This document shows, piece after piece, positions 25,463 through 35,257 of a stretch of DNA of 64,000 bases. The stretch comes from Apus apus (taxonomy: Eukaryota > Chordata > Aves > Apodiformes > Apodidae): the NCBI RefSeq assembly GCF_020740795.1, contig NC_067286.1:2971990-3035989 (forward strand), read 5' to 3'. Under the pieces are notes generated by a model. It worked only from the letters and a program-made list of their open reading frames with translations, was not told the DNA's origin and ran no database searches. Position 1 is the first letter of the stretch; the number at the start of each line of letters is the position of its first letter. The position numbers and the translations under genes were made by a program.

Positions 25463-28400
25463 GTGAGTTCCCGAGGGTGGCGGTACCGGAGCGGGACGGG
25501 ACGGGATGAGATGGGATGGGAGGTGGCGGAACCGCGGAGCTCACGCCGTTTGTGTGGCCGCTCTGTTCTCGCAGGTCTGCTGGAGATCCGCGCCGTCTCC
25601 GTGCGGACCGTGGCCATCAAGGGCGTGCGGAGCTCCCGGTACCTCTGCATGGACGAGGCGGGGCGGCTGCACGGGCAGGTGAGCTGCGATGCCCCCCCGC
25701 TCCCCGGCGGCCCTGCCCCCGGGCTCGCCTTTCCCCAGGGAGATTCCCAGCCCGGCCGCCGCGCTAGAACGGCAGCCGAGACCAAAGGGCAGACAAAACC
25801 GTATATATACACATATTTATTTATTTTGCGAACGAGTTAACAAAGCTCTCGGGTCCCCCCCCGCCCCCCTCGGTGATTCTTGTCACTGTTACTGCCTGCA
25901 AGGCCGCCAGGTTTATTAGAATTCATCAAGGAACTTCATTTAGGATGCAAAGTATACGCTGCGTGTCCCCCGCCGAAATACAGCCCAGAGCAAAACTGCA
26001 TTTCTATTTGAAAAGCTTCATCAGTGGGTGGCTGTTTCTGGGGCAGGAATAGGTTAAATCACGCCATATAATCGGAATAATTTCTCGCTGTTCAGGGCAG
26101 GTATTCTGAAAAACCAAACCAACACAACCAAAAAGAAAAGAAAACAAATAAAGGAACAAAAACCCCGACCAAAACCAACAACAAGGTAATTCCTTTGGAA
26201 AGGAGATGTAGGCAGGTGGCAGCCAGGGGTACACACATCCCAGGATCACGGGGTTGCTGTGTCTGAGGTAGGATCAAGGGAGATTTTTGGGGGAAGAAGG
26301 ACCCTTCTCCCCTGCCTCGCTGACCTGTGACAGCAGCGCACCTGGGGGACTCCAGGAGCTGGGGAGCTGTGTGACCTGCTGACACCGCTTGGTCAGGTCA
26401 TGCTCGTTCCCTCGGCGTGTCAGCGCACCAGCTGGTTGCTCTGGGTGATACAACTTGCTTTTTAAGCTGCATGAATTCTCAACGTCGGCCCACGAAGGGC
26501 AGGATTCGGATGCAGTCTGTGTGTACCTGCTTTACAGGAGCCCGAGTTTCACAGAGCAAATGACTTTTTTATTGTGGCCCCGTAGAGATACAGCTCGATT
26601 CTGCTTTGATTGCACCGGCAACGTTTCTGCTGGTTTCAGTCAGGCAAGGATTTGGCCTGTTCTCAAAACTCCCAGTATCTTTAGTAAGAGCAAGACTGAT
26701 GAAGTGATGTTTTTGAATGCATATATAGCATAGGGTCAAGCCTTTCTTTCTGAATTGCCTTGCTTTTCTCAGTTAGAACCAGCTGATGCCATGATAAGGT
26801 GTGTAGGCTCAGATGATGCAGCAGGTCAGTTGTTAGCTTGATGTTTTCATGGAGATCCAAAGCAGACCCTGGGTCCTGCTCCCATCGGAGCTGCTGGCTG
26901 GACTTTAGCAGTCACAGAATTTTGGGACAGCTTTTGTGGAGCACCATTTTAAAGCCATGCCTTGGCTGAGACTGAGTTTGTTCATGTATAGGAGTAATTG
27001 CAGGTGGTGTTGTTTTTGAAAGCCCCATGGCACGTCCCCATGCTGCCCCATCTCTGTGTTACGGACACCTGGCACCACCTCCCCCTACAGCCTGGGCAGG
27101 CAGCTCTGCAAGGCAATTCTCTGCCTTATCAGCACAACGCTGAGGAGTGGAAGAACAAAAGGGCAAATGCAGTGTCTGGGAACTGAACTGGGCAACCACT
27201 TGCTCTCCTGAAACATGCATTTTTTGAACACTGGAAAACCGATGACTAAGGTTGATTTTTCAATGTGCAGCGTGGCAGAGCCAGTGGTTTAGGGGGAAGT
27301 CACGTAACTGCTGAATATACTGACACAGTGTAAAAATCCTCCTGTGAAAATAATAATCTGAAAATACTTCAAGTGTGTTTGGTACTTGTTTAAAAAATTA
27401 CACTAGAGACAGTCCAAATAAAACGAGGAGGGAATGACATAGCTGAGACACGCAGGGCTCAATCAATAACTGTTATTTGTAATGTGCACTTGCTCAAGAA
27501 GCTTTCTTATTTCATCATCCTTGTTAGTGAGGCTAAACACGCCTGGAAATAAAGAGAGCTTGTAATTCAGCCATAAATTTGTATCATAGACATATATTTT
27601 TCAGAGATACAAGGTGTGTAGAATGATAAATATTGTGTACGTTTATTTGGAGAAAACGCCTTTCTTAAAATTACTTGATTGGTTAAAAAAGGGCTTTTAA
27701 ATGACAACCAAATGGATGTGCTTGATTGTACTCAGTCTTACTGAGGGTGTTTGAAAAAGGACTGAAAAGTACCAAACATGCTCTCTACTCAGACAGGCAG
27801 AGCATTCATGTAAGGACACTTTTATTACTGCAGACTGAAACATAATTAGCAATTGTCTTTTATTGACCTCAAGTTCAATCACCTGTAGTGGCTGAGCCTG
27901 AAATAGCACCAGAGTTGTAAGAAATGTCAGTGTTTGTGTAAGGATCTGGAAAGGTCTGAGCTGGTGATGCAAACTCCTCATGTACTATCTGTACAGTACA
28001 TCACAAATGTAATTCTGCCAGTTCGTTCCTAGGAAAATACCTTCTTCTATACCAAATCTTAACTTGTGTTGTTATTAATTTGCCAGTTCTAAATAACAAC
28101 TCATGAGTAAATAATACTGTGTTAACTGGTCTTTTGTAATTTCAGCAAATGCTGAGTAAAAAAACACAACAACAAGGCAATTACCTTTTTAGTGCTGCTT
28201 TACTGACTGGCCATGCTTGCAGAGCCACTGTCTTTGACAGTGCTGCCTTTCTACAGATCAGATCCTGAAGACCTTATGCAGGCAAACCTCTAACAGAGCT
28301 AGGATTTTATACCTTAGGACTCTTGGATTAGGTCTCCTGACCACAGCAAAGTACTGTCAGCAATTAGGGATGTTTTATCTAAATGAGCACTGTCATCTGA

Positions 28401-29334
28401 GATTCTTTTTCCCTGTGCTGAGGACAGGATGAGCGTGGTAGCTGTGGAGAAGGACACACCCAGGATTCAAAGCTTATTTAATGTGATGGATGTGCATTAA
28501 CTTTAGGAGTTCTGGATTAGGTCTTTTAGGGGCCTCATCACCCAAAATGCATACTATGTGCAGTGTGGGGAGCTCTGGTGGAATGGAATGGAATGGAATG
28601 GAATGGAATGGAATAGAATAGAATAGAATAGAATAGAATAGTAATAATATTTCAGTTGGAATGGACCTACAACAATCATCTCGTCCAACTGCCTGACCAT
28701 TTCAGGGTACTTCATCTTGATGCTTGTTGTCCACCACTGAAAGAGCCATCACCAGAGCAACAGGTCCCACCTGCATCTACCTGCAGCAGCCAGGTAGAGA
28801 GGCAGCAGGAGGCTCACCAGCATGGATCTGGCAGTGGGGTCTGGAAGGTGCAACAAACTGGGGCACCAGTGAGAAGCCAGAGGGCCACCCGCAGTGACAG
28901 CAGAGGGGAAAAGGGCTGGTTGCATCAAAGCTTTATGTCGTGGTTGAAGGCAATGAGCCTGGTGGGTGTATTTGTAATTCTTGCTACTCCTTCCTCCTCA
29001 GCTCAGGTATTCCACTGAGGATTGTTCCTTTGAAGAGGAGATTCGTCCAGATGGCTACAATGTCTATAAATCAAAAAAATACGGGATATCAGTGTCTTTG
29101 AGTAGCGCCAAGCAAAGACAACAGTTCAAAGGAAAAGATTTTCTCCCACTGTCTCACTTCTTGCCTATGATCAACACTGTGCCCGTGGAGTCAACAGACT
29201 TTGGTGAATATGGTGATTACAGCCAGGCCTTTGAGCCAGAGGTCTACTCCTCCCCTCTGGAAACGGACAGCATGGACCCCTTTGGCATCACCTCCAAGCT
29301 CTCGCCAGTGAAGAGCCCCAGCTTTCAGAAATGA
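25246..29334 (+). CDS. FGF19: FGF19, fibroblast growth factor 19 (three coding exons: 25246-25462, 25575-25678, 29002-29334)
   Basis: Joined exons give 217 codons plus TGA; human FGF19 has 216. Seen: a hydrophobic N-terminal signal peptide (about residues 5-22); the mature start DAGPHVNYGWGEPIRLRHLY; core FGF beta-trefoil motifs LLEIRAVSVRTVAIKG, RYLCMDEAG, EDCSFEEEIRPDGYNVY, SLSSAKQRQ and LPLSHFLPM; and a C-terminal tail ending ETDSMDPFG...SPSFQK, the region that binds beta-Klotho in human FGF19. Known for the family: a secreted endocrine FGF acting through FGFR4/beta-Klotho to repress bile-acid synthesis; in bird embryos it is linked to inner-ear and eye development. The Cys97-Cys115 pair (human 102/120) is kept, but the partner of Cys53 (human Cys70) is Ala65. 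The start at 25246 is chosen because an in-frame ATG at 25075 lies upstream of the TATA box, so would not be in the mRNA. LTO1 follows on the same strand, as in other amniotes. Confidence 0.97.
25575..25678 (+). CDS. FGF19: FGF19 coding exon 2
   Basis: 104 nt, the usual size of the middle FGF coding exon. The acceptor is ttctcgcag and the donor is cag|gtgagc. It encodes SLLEIRAVSVRTVAIKG through to the RYLCMDEAGRLHGQ stretch. The preceding intron is only 112 bp (25463-25574). Confidence 0.95.
28581..28640. repeat. Pentanucleotide microsatellite, (GAATG)6(GAATA)6
   Basis: Six perfect gaatg units followed by six perfect gaata units, abutting the CR1 fragment to the right. Confidence 0.95.
28641..28735 (-). 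mobile_element. CR1 fragment, minus orientation, in FGF19 intron 2
   Basis: atttcagttggaatggacct then caatcatctcgtccaactgc match a reversed CR1 3' end. The right limit is vague. Confidence 0.7.
29002..29334 (+). CDS. FGF19: FGF19 coding exon 3 and stop
   Basis: 333 nt including TGA. The acceptor is ttcctcctcag, and the exon starts LRYSTEDCSFEEE in phase 0. It encodes the second half of the trefoil core and the C-terminal tail ending SPSFQK. Exon 3 has far lower GC than exons 1-2, as it lies outside the CpG island. Confidence 0.96.
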   Translation, partial: LRYSTEDCSFEEEIRPDGYNVYKSKKYGISVSLSSAKQRQQFKGKDFLPLSHFLPMINTVPVESTDFGEYGDYSQAFEPEVYSSPLETDSMDPFGITSKLSPVKSPSFQK

Positions 29335-30679
29335 CTGTGATCAGACACAACTTGTTTTGAAAGAAATATTGCAGAATACTGGAGGGGTTTTTAGCTCCTC
29401 GTGTAGGGATACTTCAAACTGGTTTTGTATGTTTTGGTGCCGAGCCAGCCTTTTTCTTGCCATGTGTTGTACCTGTAAGGGATGAGAGGCTATTCTGTAG
29501 TCTAAGGAATTGCCTATCTAGAGTTTTATTTGGAAAAGGATTAAATGAGAAAAGCTGAATGGCTTCATCAGAGTTCCTCCATTTCCGTGGTGATGAGAAA
29601 ATAATGCTAAATTGTCTACATCAACTTCATTACCACATATTCATTACCTGTTAATTTTGCTCATAGCAGCAGATGCAGAAAACCTTTTTTTTTTTTTTCG
29701 AGTCACAGGGAGGTTAATGATCTCTTGGCTTCAGGGGCCTGAAAGACAAACATTTGTAGGACAACACGATGAAGGGAAACCTAGAAAATATGGTTACACA
29801 AACTAGAGTTGATGCAGTTCCTTGAAGAGCTGCTGACAGCATTCTGGGAAAATTTTCTGATGGAAACGACCACTGAAGAAACAATTCTGCTTGTATATTG
29901 TGCTTCTTCTTCCCTTAGGAAACGAGGGAACAAAGGGAAAAATTTCTTCCTTCCCTTATTACTAAAGGGTACTTTGGAAAACTGGATCTTTGGTTTCTTT
30001 TAAAGGGTAATTTATGTTCACTGTGGGATCAGCATCATCCAGCAGAGCTCTCATTACCATGAGTCAGAATTCAGTGTGTGGTTGGAAGAGTGCACAGAAT
30101 TAGCAATTATGGGCATCATGTTGGGAATGAGCAGCTCAAATTAGTCTTTAAATTAAGGTGCTGTTGTATATAAGGATGCATGTTGTTAGCATACAGAGAG
30201 AAAGACTGAAGATGGATGATGTATAGGTCAAATCAATTGCAAAACAGGTTTTTTTTGTGTTTAACCCTTTAACCGCCAGTAACTCTTTCAAGTCCCTTCC
30301 AGGCTTGATTCTGCACCCCAGGGAATCAGTGGAGAGACAATTTCATGACTTCAGTGCCCCAGAGCTGGGTCAGCCGTGGTGTTCTTCTTGCAGGAAGGGA
30401 TGATCTGCATCTCCTGGCCAAAACGTGGATGTTTGATGTCTTCAGTTCTGCTCTCCCGTTGTAACAATTTGAGGAAGGAATAACCCAGGTGAAACCAAAG
30501 GAAAACAAAACAAAACAAAAAACCCAAACCAAACCAAACAAAAAGAACGTGTGAGAAAAGGGTTCCAGGGATTCTACTAGTTTCCAAAAGTCCATTTATA
30601 ATAGAGATTTCTATACCAAAAGAAAGCTCAACTGGAAATACTGGTGTTCTTCTGACCTAGCACTTCATTGCCAATGCAA

Positions 30680-30755
30680 TATTTATAATTAATTTATTTA
30701 ATACGTGCAACTGTTTATTTTGTTACTGTTATTTATGCTCCAAATTATATTTATA
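30680..30755 (+). promoter_or_regulatory. FGF19: AU-rich element cluster in FGF19 3'UTR
   Basis: Five ATTTA motifs (two overlapping in aatttattta), plus TTATTTAT-like nonamers. Such clusters usually bring rapid mRNA turnover, which fits a signalling factor made in short pulses. The function is inferred. Confidence 0.5.
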
Positions 30756-30882
30756 TACTCTTGAAGGTGGGTTTTTTTTTAGTTGTAACAAATTTTGTGA
30801 AGTTTTGTAATCAGGAAATCTTAGCAAACAATAGCTTTTGAAATTCCTGTGCATTATCAGTAGTGTAATTGTGTACATTTGC

Positions 30883-30888
30883 AATAAA
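30883..30888 (+). terminator. FGF19: Polyadenylation signal AATAAA, probable FGF19
   Basis: First AATAAA after the FGF19 stop, within gcaataaaa, and followed at once by an A-rich run. The A-run could be genomic and is not proof of cleavage. Confidence 0.55.
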
Positions 30889-30905
30889 AAAAAAAAAAAA
30901 AAAGA

Positions 30906-33900
30906 AGAAAATCATCTTCAACACAGAAATCAAGCAGAAACTTTTGTCACTCCTTTGGTCCAGAGACTTCACTTTAGCAAACTGTGGCTTCTGGCTCTGT
31001 GGCAGCTGAGTGAAGGTGAAGTCCCCTGTGAAGGTGCTGTAGTTCAGGTACAATAGACAAGGTCATGGAGAGCCAAAGGGGTTTTCCCAAAGCTAGGCAG
31101 TGAATGCCAAGGCTGGAATTTGACTCTCTCTGCTGCCAGTTGCTGGTGAGCTCCATAAGAAAGAGCAAGTCTAAGAAAACTGTCAGTGTTACAGAAGGGC
31201 TCTGGAAACAGCCCATGAAATGCTGACCTTGGGATATGTGAAGCTCACTCCATCCAGTCCCACATTATTTGTTTGGTACAACAAATGAGTGAAGCTCAGC
31301 TTTAAGCTCTGTGAGTGTGTCCTGATGTTCTCTGCAGCATTCAATCCTAGAACAGATTCATAGAGTTGTTTTGGTTGGAAAAGACCTTTAAGATCACCAA
31401 GTTCAACCATTAACCCAGCACTGCCAAGCCCACCACTGAACTATGTCCCTAAGTGCCATGTCTACATGTATTTTAAATAACCCCAGGGATGGTGACACAA
31501 CCACTTCCCTGGGCAGCCTGTTCCAATGCTTGACAACCCTTTCAGTGAATAGTTTTTTCCTAATATTCAATCTAAACCTCTGGATCAACTTGAGGCTGTT
31601 TCCTCTTGTCCTATCACTTAATACTTGGGAAGAGAGACCAGCTCCCACCTCACTACCACCTCCTTTCAGGTAGCTGTAGATCTAGGCTGGTGAGTGCTGC
31701 AGTTACACTTGATCTGTGATAAAGCAGCCACAGATTTGCATCTATTCAATAAAACATCTCTTTCATATTCCATGTATGTTGTTAAAAACCTGCTGCTCTC
31801 ACTGCTCACAGCCATGGAGGTGCTGGACACCAAAAGCTGTGCTAATCCTCCTCATGGAGCGGGCAGTCCCTTGGGATGATGGAAAAAAAACAGTGTCAGG
31901 CATAGATTTTTCTTCAGCTGTGCAGAATTCACCAGCAAAATGCCAAAAAAATCCTCGGGGTGGAAGGTGCTGCTGCCTTTTGCAAATGGGAACTGTACCC
32001 AGAGAGCAGCCAGGGGGAAATCTGGTGATTGGTGCCTGGAAAAGCTGTCCATCCCTGGCAGGAAAAGGGGCTGAACATTTCCATTTGGAAACAGTGTGAG
32101 TCACAGGAATTGCAGATTTCTTGGCTGGCAAACACCTCCCGTGGTGCTTCCCATTCTCCTTTGTGCTCAGCCACTGCTGGGAGATGTAGTCCTGATGTTC
32201 AAGTTGTTTCATTAAAGAAGTTTCCAGGCCTGGGGCATTCTGCTTTCCTGTTTTTCATTTCCAGTCCTGAGCAGACATCTCTGTTGGCTTGGAGCATTAG
32301 ATACCTTTAAAATGCCTTTTGTAAAAAATACAAAAAAACCCCAACCAACCAACCAAAAACCAACCCCCAGAAAAAATAAAAAAAAACAACAGCAAACAAA
32401 ATAAAATAAATGTCAACTTTTAAAGCTTGGTTAGAAATCCACTTTTACTTCTCTGCTTCAAAAGGGCATTGTTTTGATGGGAAACACAGCAAATAATAGA
32501 GTTCAGAGGGGACACTGTTCAATTTAACCAGTGAGAGGTATTTTTAAGCAGGTGTAACAAGATCTTTGCCCGTTAATGTTGCTCTGGGGCTCAGTGATGA
32601 GCAGCCTCACATTTGCCAACTGCATCTTGAGCTCTTCAGCGACCCTTTTTGCTGACTCCTTTGGATTTGCATCTTCCAGCAGCAGCACAATGTTTCTTCC
32701 TGCAACAGCATGGTTAGAGGTTGGTTCAATATTTACTCAGACGGAGGGAAGAATGCCAGGAGCTGAATCACCACTTCCTGGAGCACTTCAGTTTTCCTTG
32801 GAGGTTTCCCATCCCAGCTCTGACCAGACTTGGCTGTTTTGCTTATAAAATGAGACAAGATCACAGCCTGAGGTGGAAGGATTCCTGGGAAATTCTTTCC
32901 CTACCATCAGACACCTGACTCGGTCAGGAACTTGGTGTGCAGAACCTGGGAACACCATTCCCTTTGGTTCTGTGGGAATGTAAACACCACCACCTTTCCC
33001 CACCTATGTCCCAGCTGACCAGAGCTTCTCAAAGACTGCAGGACAATGGCACTGCTTTCATGCAACAGGACATTTTACAGCCCTACCAGGTTCTTAAAGG
33101 TCAGGTGTCAAACGTCTCCTTGTGAAGTCTATGATGTGCAAATAGAAGCTGTTAGAGCAGTGGGAAGGCTGCAGAAGAGGAGATCCTGGGCATCATCTCC
33201 CTTTCCACCTTGGGGAAGTGTAAAATGCTATAAATCCTTCATTTGAGAGCTGTGATATAAACGTTATCTCTCCTTCAAGCACAGAACCTGTGTTCATGGA
33301 AAACTTGAGACCACTCCTTCTACTCTCTGCCAGTGTAGGAATGGAGAATGACACAACCCATGAAATAAATGTGCTTTCTCTCCTCAAAAATGGAGGGAAG
33401 CCAACCCTCCCTGTGGGAAGCTTCAGACTCCAGGAGATCAGAGGTGCATTTTCCTTGGAAGCAAATAGGAGTGCAAAAAAGACATCATCGGGACTCTGAA
33501 TTTGGGATGGATTTGTGACAGTTTAGGCACACAGCAAGTTTATCAGGAGCCCTCTTGGACGAGCCTGATTGTTGAAGATATGCCAGAACGAGCCCAATGT
33601 TTTGTAGTCTCCTGGCCAGGCCATTATTATATTTTCAGCATTTTTCCTCAATTCCACCATCTACTGAGATTAAAAAAAAAACACCTTGTTTTTCATTAAC
33701 CTACAAAGGTTTCAATTCTAGCTATTAGCTTAGAGGAGACCGTCCAAGACTCCTCGTATTTCCCTTGCCATCGGTGAACAAGATGCGTTTGCCTGTGACT
33801 GTGTGGTTGTAGAGCAGGCAGCTCTTCACACCTGGCAAACCTTCAGTGCTTCCACGTGAGATCCAGTGATAGCTACACTTTTAATTAATGCTGAAAACGA

Positions 33901-34568
33901 GCTGCCCAGCTGCCTGCAGTCACTCTGCATAAATCAGGAAAGCCTGCTGTAATGGAGCATCTTAAATGAGCTGTTGATTGCTGCATCCAGTTAGCTAAAC
34001 CTTTGGTAGCATGACTTTCTTTTCATTCTAATGCAGTTTGTTGTTGCTTGTTTGTTGTTTTTTTTCCTTTAGACCGGTATCTGGATGTTAAAGCTGTCTT
34101 TTCCAGTCATCTGCCCTCCTGTGTTTGATTCAGAGGATAACAGGCCCAGAGCCAGGTTTGCATGAAGCATCCAGAAAACAACAGTTGTGCATGAACGTGA
34201 AAGCAGATGCTTGTAAATAAGCATAATATTTTCTTTTACCAGGGTGCATCTGTAACAACAAAGAGGGGTTTTAATAAAGCAGCCTGGAACGGCTCGCTGA
34301 AGTTTTTGGCTTGGGTGTTTGCAGCAGAAGATGTTTAGGCTTTGGGGAGGTGCAACAAAAACACAGAGACTGAAAACCAGGGATGTCTCAGGTTGAGCCC
34401 CAAGGCTGCCTGGGGTCAGAGCCCAGGACTCGTGGGGCTGGAAAGGAGCCTCTGACAGCCTGTCCTTTGCACCTCACCAGGAGCAGCCGAGCCAGGGGGG
34501 TGTTCAGAGACCAGGAGGCTGAGGGGAGACCTCCTTGCTCCCCGGGTTTCTTTTTCCCGGGTTAACAA
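30906..34568. other. Spacer between FGF19 and LTO1
   Basis: Contains one CR1 (31347-31688) and an A/C-rich low-complexity tract (about 32320-32410). A stretch at 33860-33990 has paired CAGCTG/CAGCTA-like boxes and a TTTAATTAAT core and could be regulatory. No exon recognised. Confidence 0.6.
31347..31688 (-). mobile_element. CR1 LINE 3' end, minus orientation
   Basis: attcatagagttgttttgg, ttggaaaagacctttaagat, tcaaccattaacccagcact, and tgggcagcctgttccaatgc: a reversed CR1 of a different subfamily from the copy at 10224. Confidence 0.9.
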
Positions 34569-34800
34569 GAGAGAGAACAAGGGAAAAAGGGCCTCAAGGA
34601 GAGGTCCAGACTGGATATTGGGAATAATTTCTTCCCCACGAGGGCTGCCAGGCCCTGGCCCAGGCGGTGGGGGGGGCTGAAAAGCCGTGCAGATGTGTGG
34701 TGCTGGGGGACACGGTTGTGTGGACTCGGCAGTGCTGGGTTAAGTGCCGGGACCCGATGATCCCAGAAGGTCTTTTCCAACCACAGCAATTCCCCGATTC
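34569..34800 (+). mobile_element. CR1 LINE 3' end, plus orientation, abutting the LTO1 CpG island
   Basis: aggtccagactggatattgg, gtgctgggttaagtgccggg and gaaggtcttttccaacc match a plus-oriented CR1 tail. It is GC-enriched relative to other copies and ends about 200 bp before the core promoter. Confidence 0.8.
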
Positions 34801-34982
34801 CAGCTCCCGGGCTGGAAGGGGAGCAGCGCCCAGGGAGAGAGGCTGGGGAAGAACTCCTCGTCCGTAACTCCGCTCCCCGCCGTTGCACCTCCTGGCGCTT
34901 TCCTGGGGAAAACACCCGAACTGACCCGTTTTCCCCTCTATTCCCGCCCCCCCCCCCCAGCGCTGTCCCCCATGGCACTTGG

Positions 34983-34996
34983 GCGCCCCCTGCTGC
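34983..34996 (-). promoter_or_regulatory. CTCF-like motif (13/14)
   Basis: GCGCCCCCTGCTGC against SYGCCMYCTRSTGG; only the final G is different. It overlaps the first NRF1-type palindrome in the LTO1 promoter. Confidence 0.5.
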
Positions 34997-35004
34997 GCAT
35001 GCGC
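34994..35004. promoter_or_regulatory. NRF1-type palindrome (TGCGCATGCGC)
   Basis: Match to the NRF1 consensus YGCGCAYGCGCR except that the final base is C. It lies about 190 bp upstream of the LTO1 ATG. Confidence 0.55.
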
Positions 35005-35034
35005 CGCGCAACCCCGAGCCCCCCCTCCCCCGCT

Positions 35035-35088
35035 GGGGGCGTGGCCTCACTTAGGGGGCGTGGCTCTGTTCTGTGAGGCCACGCCCCC
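35035..35088. repeat. 16-bp perfect inverted repeat with GC/KLF boxes in LTO1 promoter
   Basis: The left arm 35035-35050 (GGGGGCGTGGCCTCAC) is exactly complementary to the right arm 35073-35088. The 22-nt spacer carries a third gggggcgtgg box, so three Sp/KLF-type boxes lie within 54 bp. Confidence 0.85.
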
Positions 35089-35114
35089 TCCACTAGAGCC
35101 CGGGAGGGTACTTA

Positions 35115-35126
35115 TGCGCATGCGCA
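35115..35126. promoter_or_regulatory. NRF1 site (TGCGCATGCGCA), perfect palindrome
   Basis: Full match to YGCGCAYGCGCR, about 70 bp upstream of the LTO1 ATG, near the probable transcription start. NRF1 controls many mitochondrial and housekeeping genes, which fits LTO1's Fe-S role. Confidence 0.65.
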
Positions 35127-35192
35127 CTGAGCGGCGGCGGCCGCGGCTCCTCTGGCTTGCCGTCCTTTCCCGGCATGCCCCGCGGCCGCGCG

Positions 35193-35257
35193 ATGGCGGC
35201 GGCGGCCGCGTCTCCCAGCCCGGATCTGTTCGACGAGATCGTGATGGCCGAGGAGAG
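35193..35257 (+). CDS. LTO1: LTO1 coding exon 1
   Basis: 65 nt, MAAAAASPSPDLFDEIVMAEE plus two bases of Arg22. Donor gagag|gtgggg. The start codon is embedded in a YY1-like ATGGCGGC context, common at housekeeping promoters. Confidence 0.9.

Larger units (their letters stand above)
24040..25800. promoter_or_regulatory. CpG island over FGF19 promoter, exons 1-2 and start of intron 2
   Basis: Dense CG dinucleotides and high GC begin near 24040 and fade after about 25800, in contrast to the AT-rich flanks. It includes a 10-bp imperfect tandem repeat (ggccgtaccg units, about 24486-24515). Boundaries are by eye. Confidence 0.75.
25679..29001 (+). other. FGF19: FGF19 intron 2
   Basis: A 3.3-kb GT-AG intron between phase-0 codons. 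It holds an A/C-rich low-complexity tract (26105-26185) and, near its 3' end, a pentanucleotide repeat joined to a CR1 fragment. No other exon-like segment was recognised. Confidence 0.9.
29335..30905 (+). other. FGF19: FGF19 3'UTR (inferred end)
   Basis: Sequence from the stop codon to the first AATAAA on the plus strand (30883-30888), about 1.55 kb. The last 250 bp are AU-rich, with five ATTTA pentamers between about 30680 and 30755. The cleavage site is inferred, not seen. Confidence 0.6.

Noticed and set aside
25024-25812. 262-codon minus-strand ORF over the FGF19 promoter and exons 1-2
   Set aside because: It is antisense to recognised FGF19 exons in a CpG island with few stop codons; Pro/Arg/Gly-rich composition and no family resemblance.
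28656-29018. 120-codon ORF ahead of FGF19 exon 3
   Set aside because: It is intronic and starts in a CR1 fragment; it overlaps the acceptor of exon 3 in a different frame.
35175-35192. Earlier in-frame ATG for LTO1 (MPRGRA extension)
   Set aside because: Weaker Kozak context than the ATG at 35193, and the family starts close to the DxFD motif; not fully excluded.
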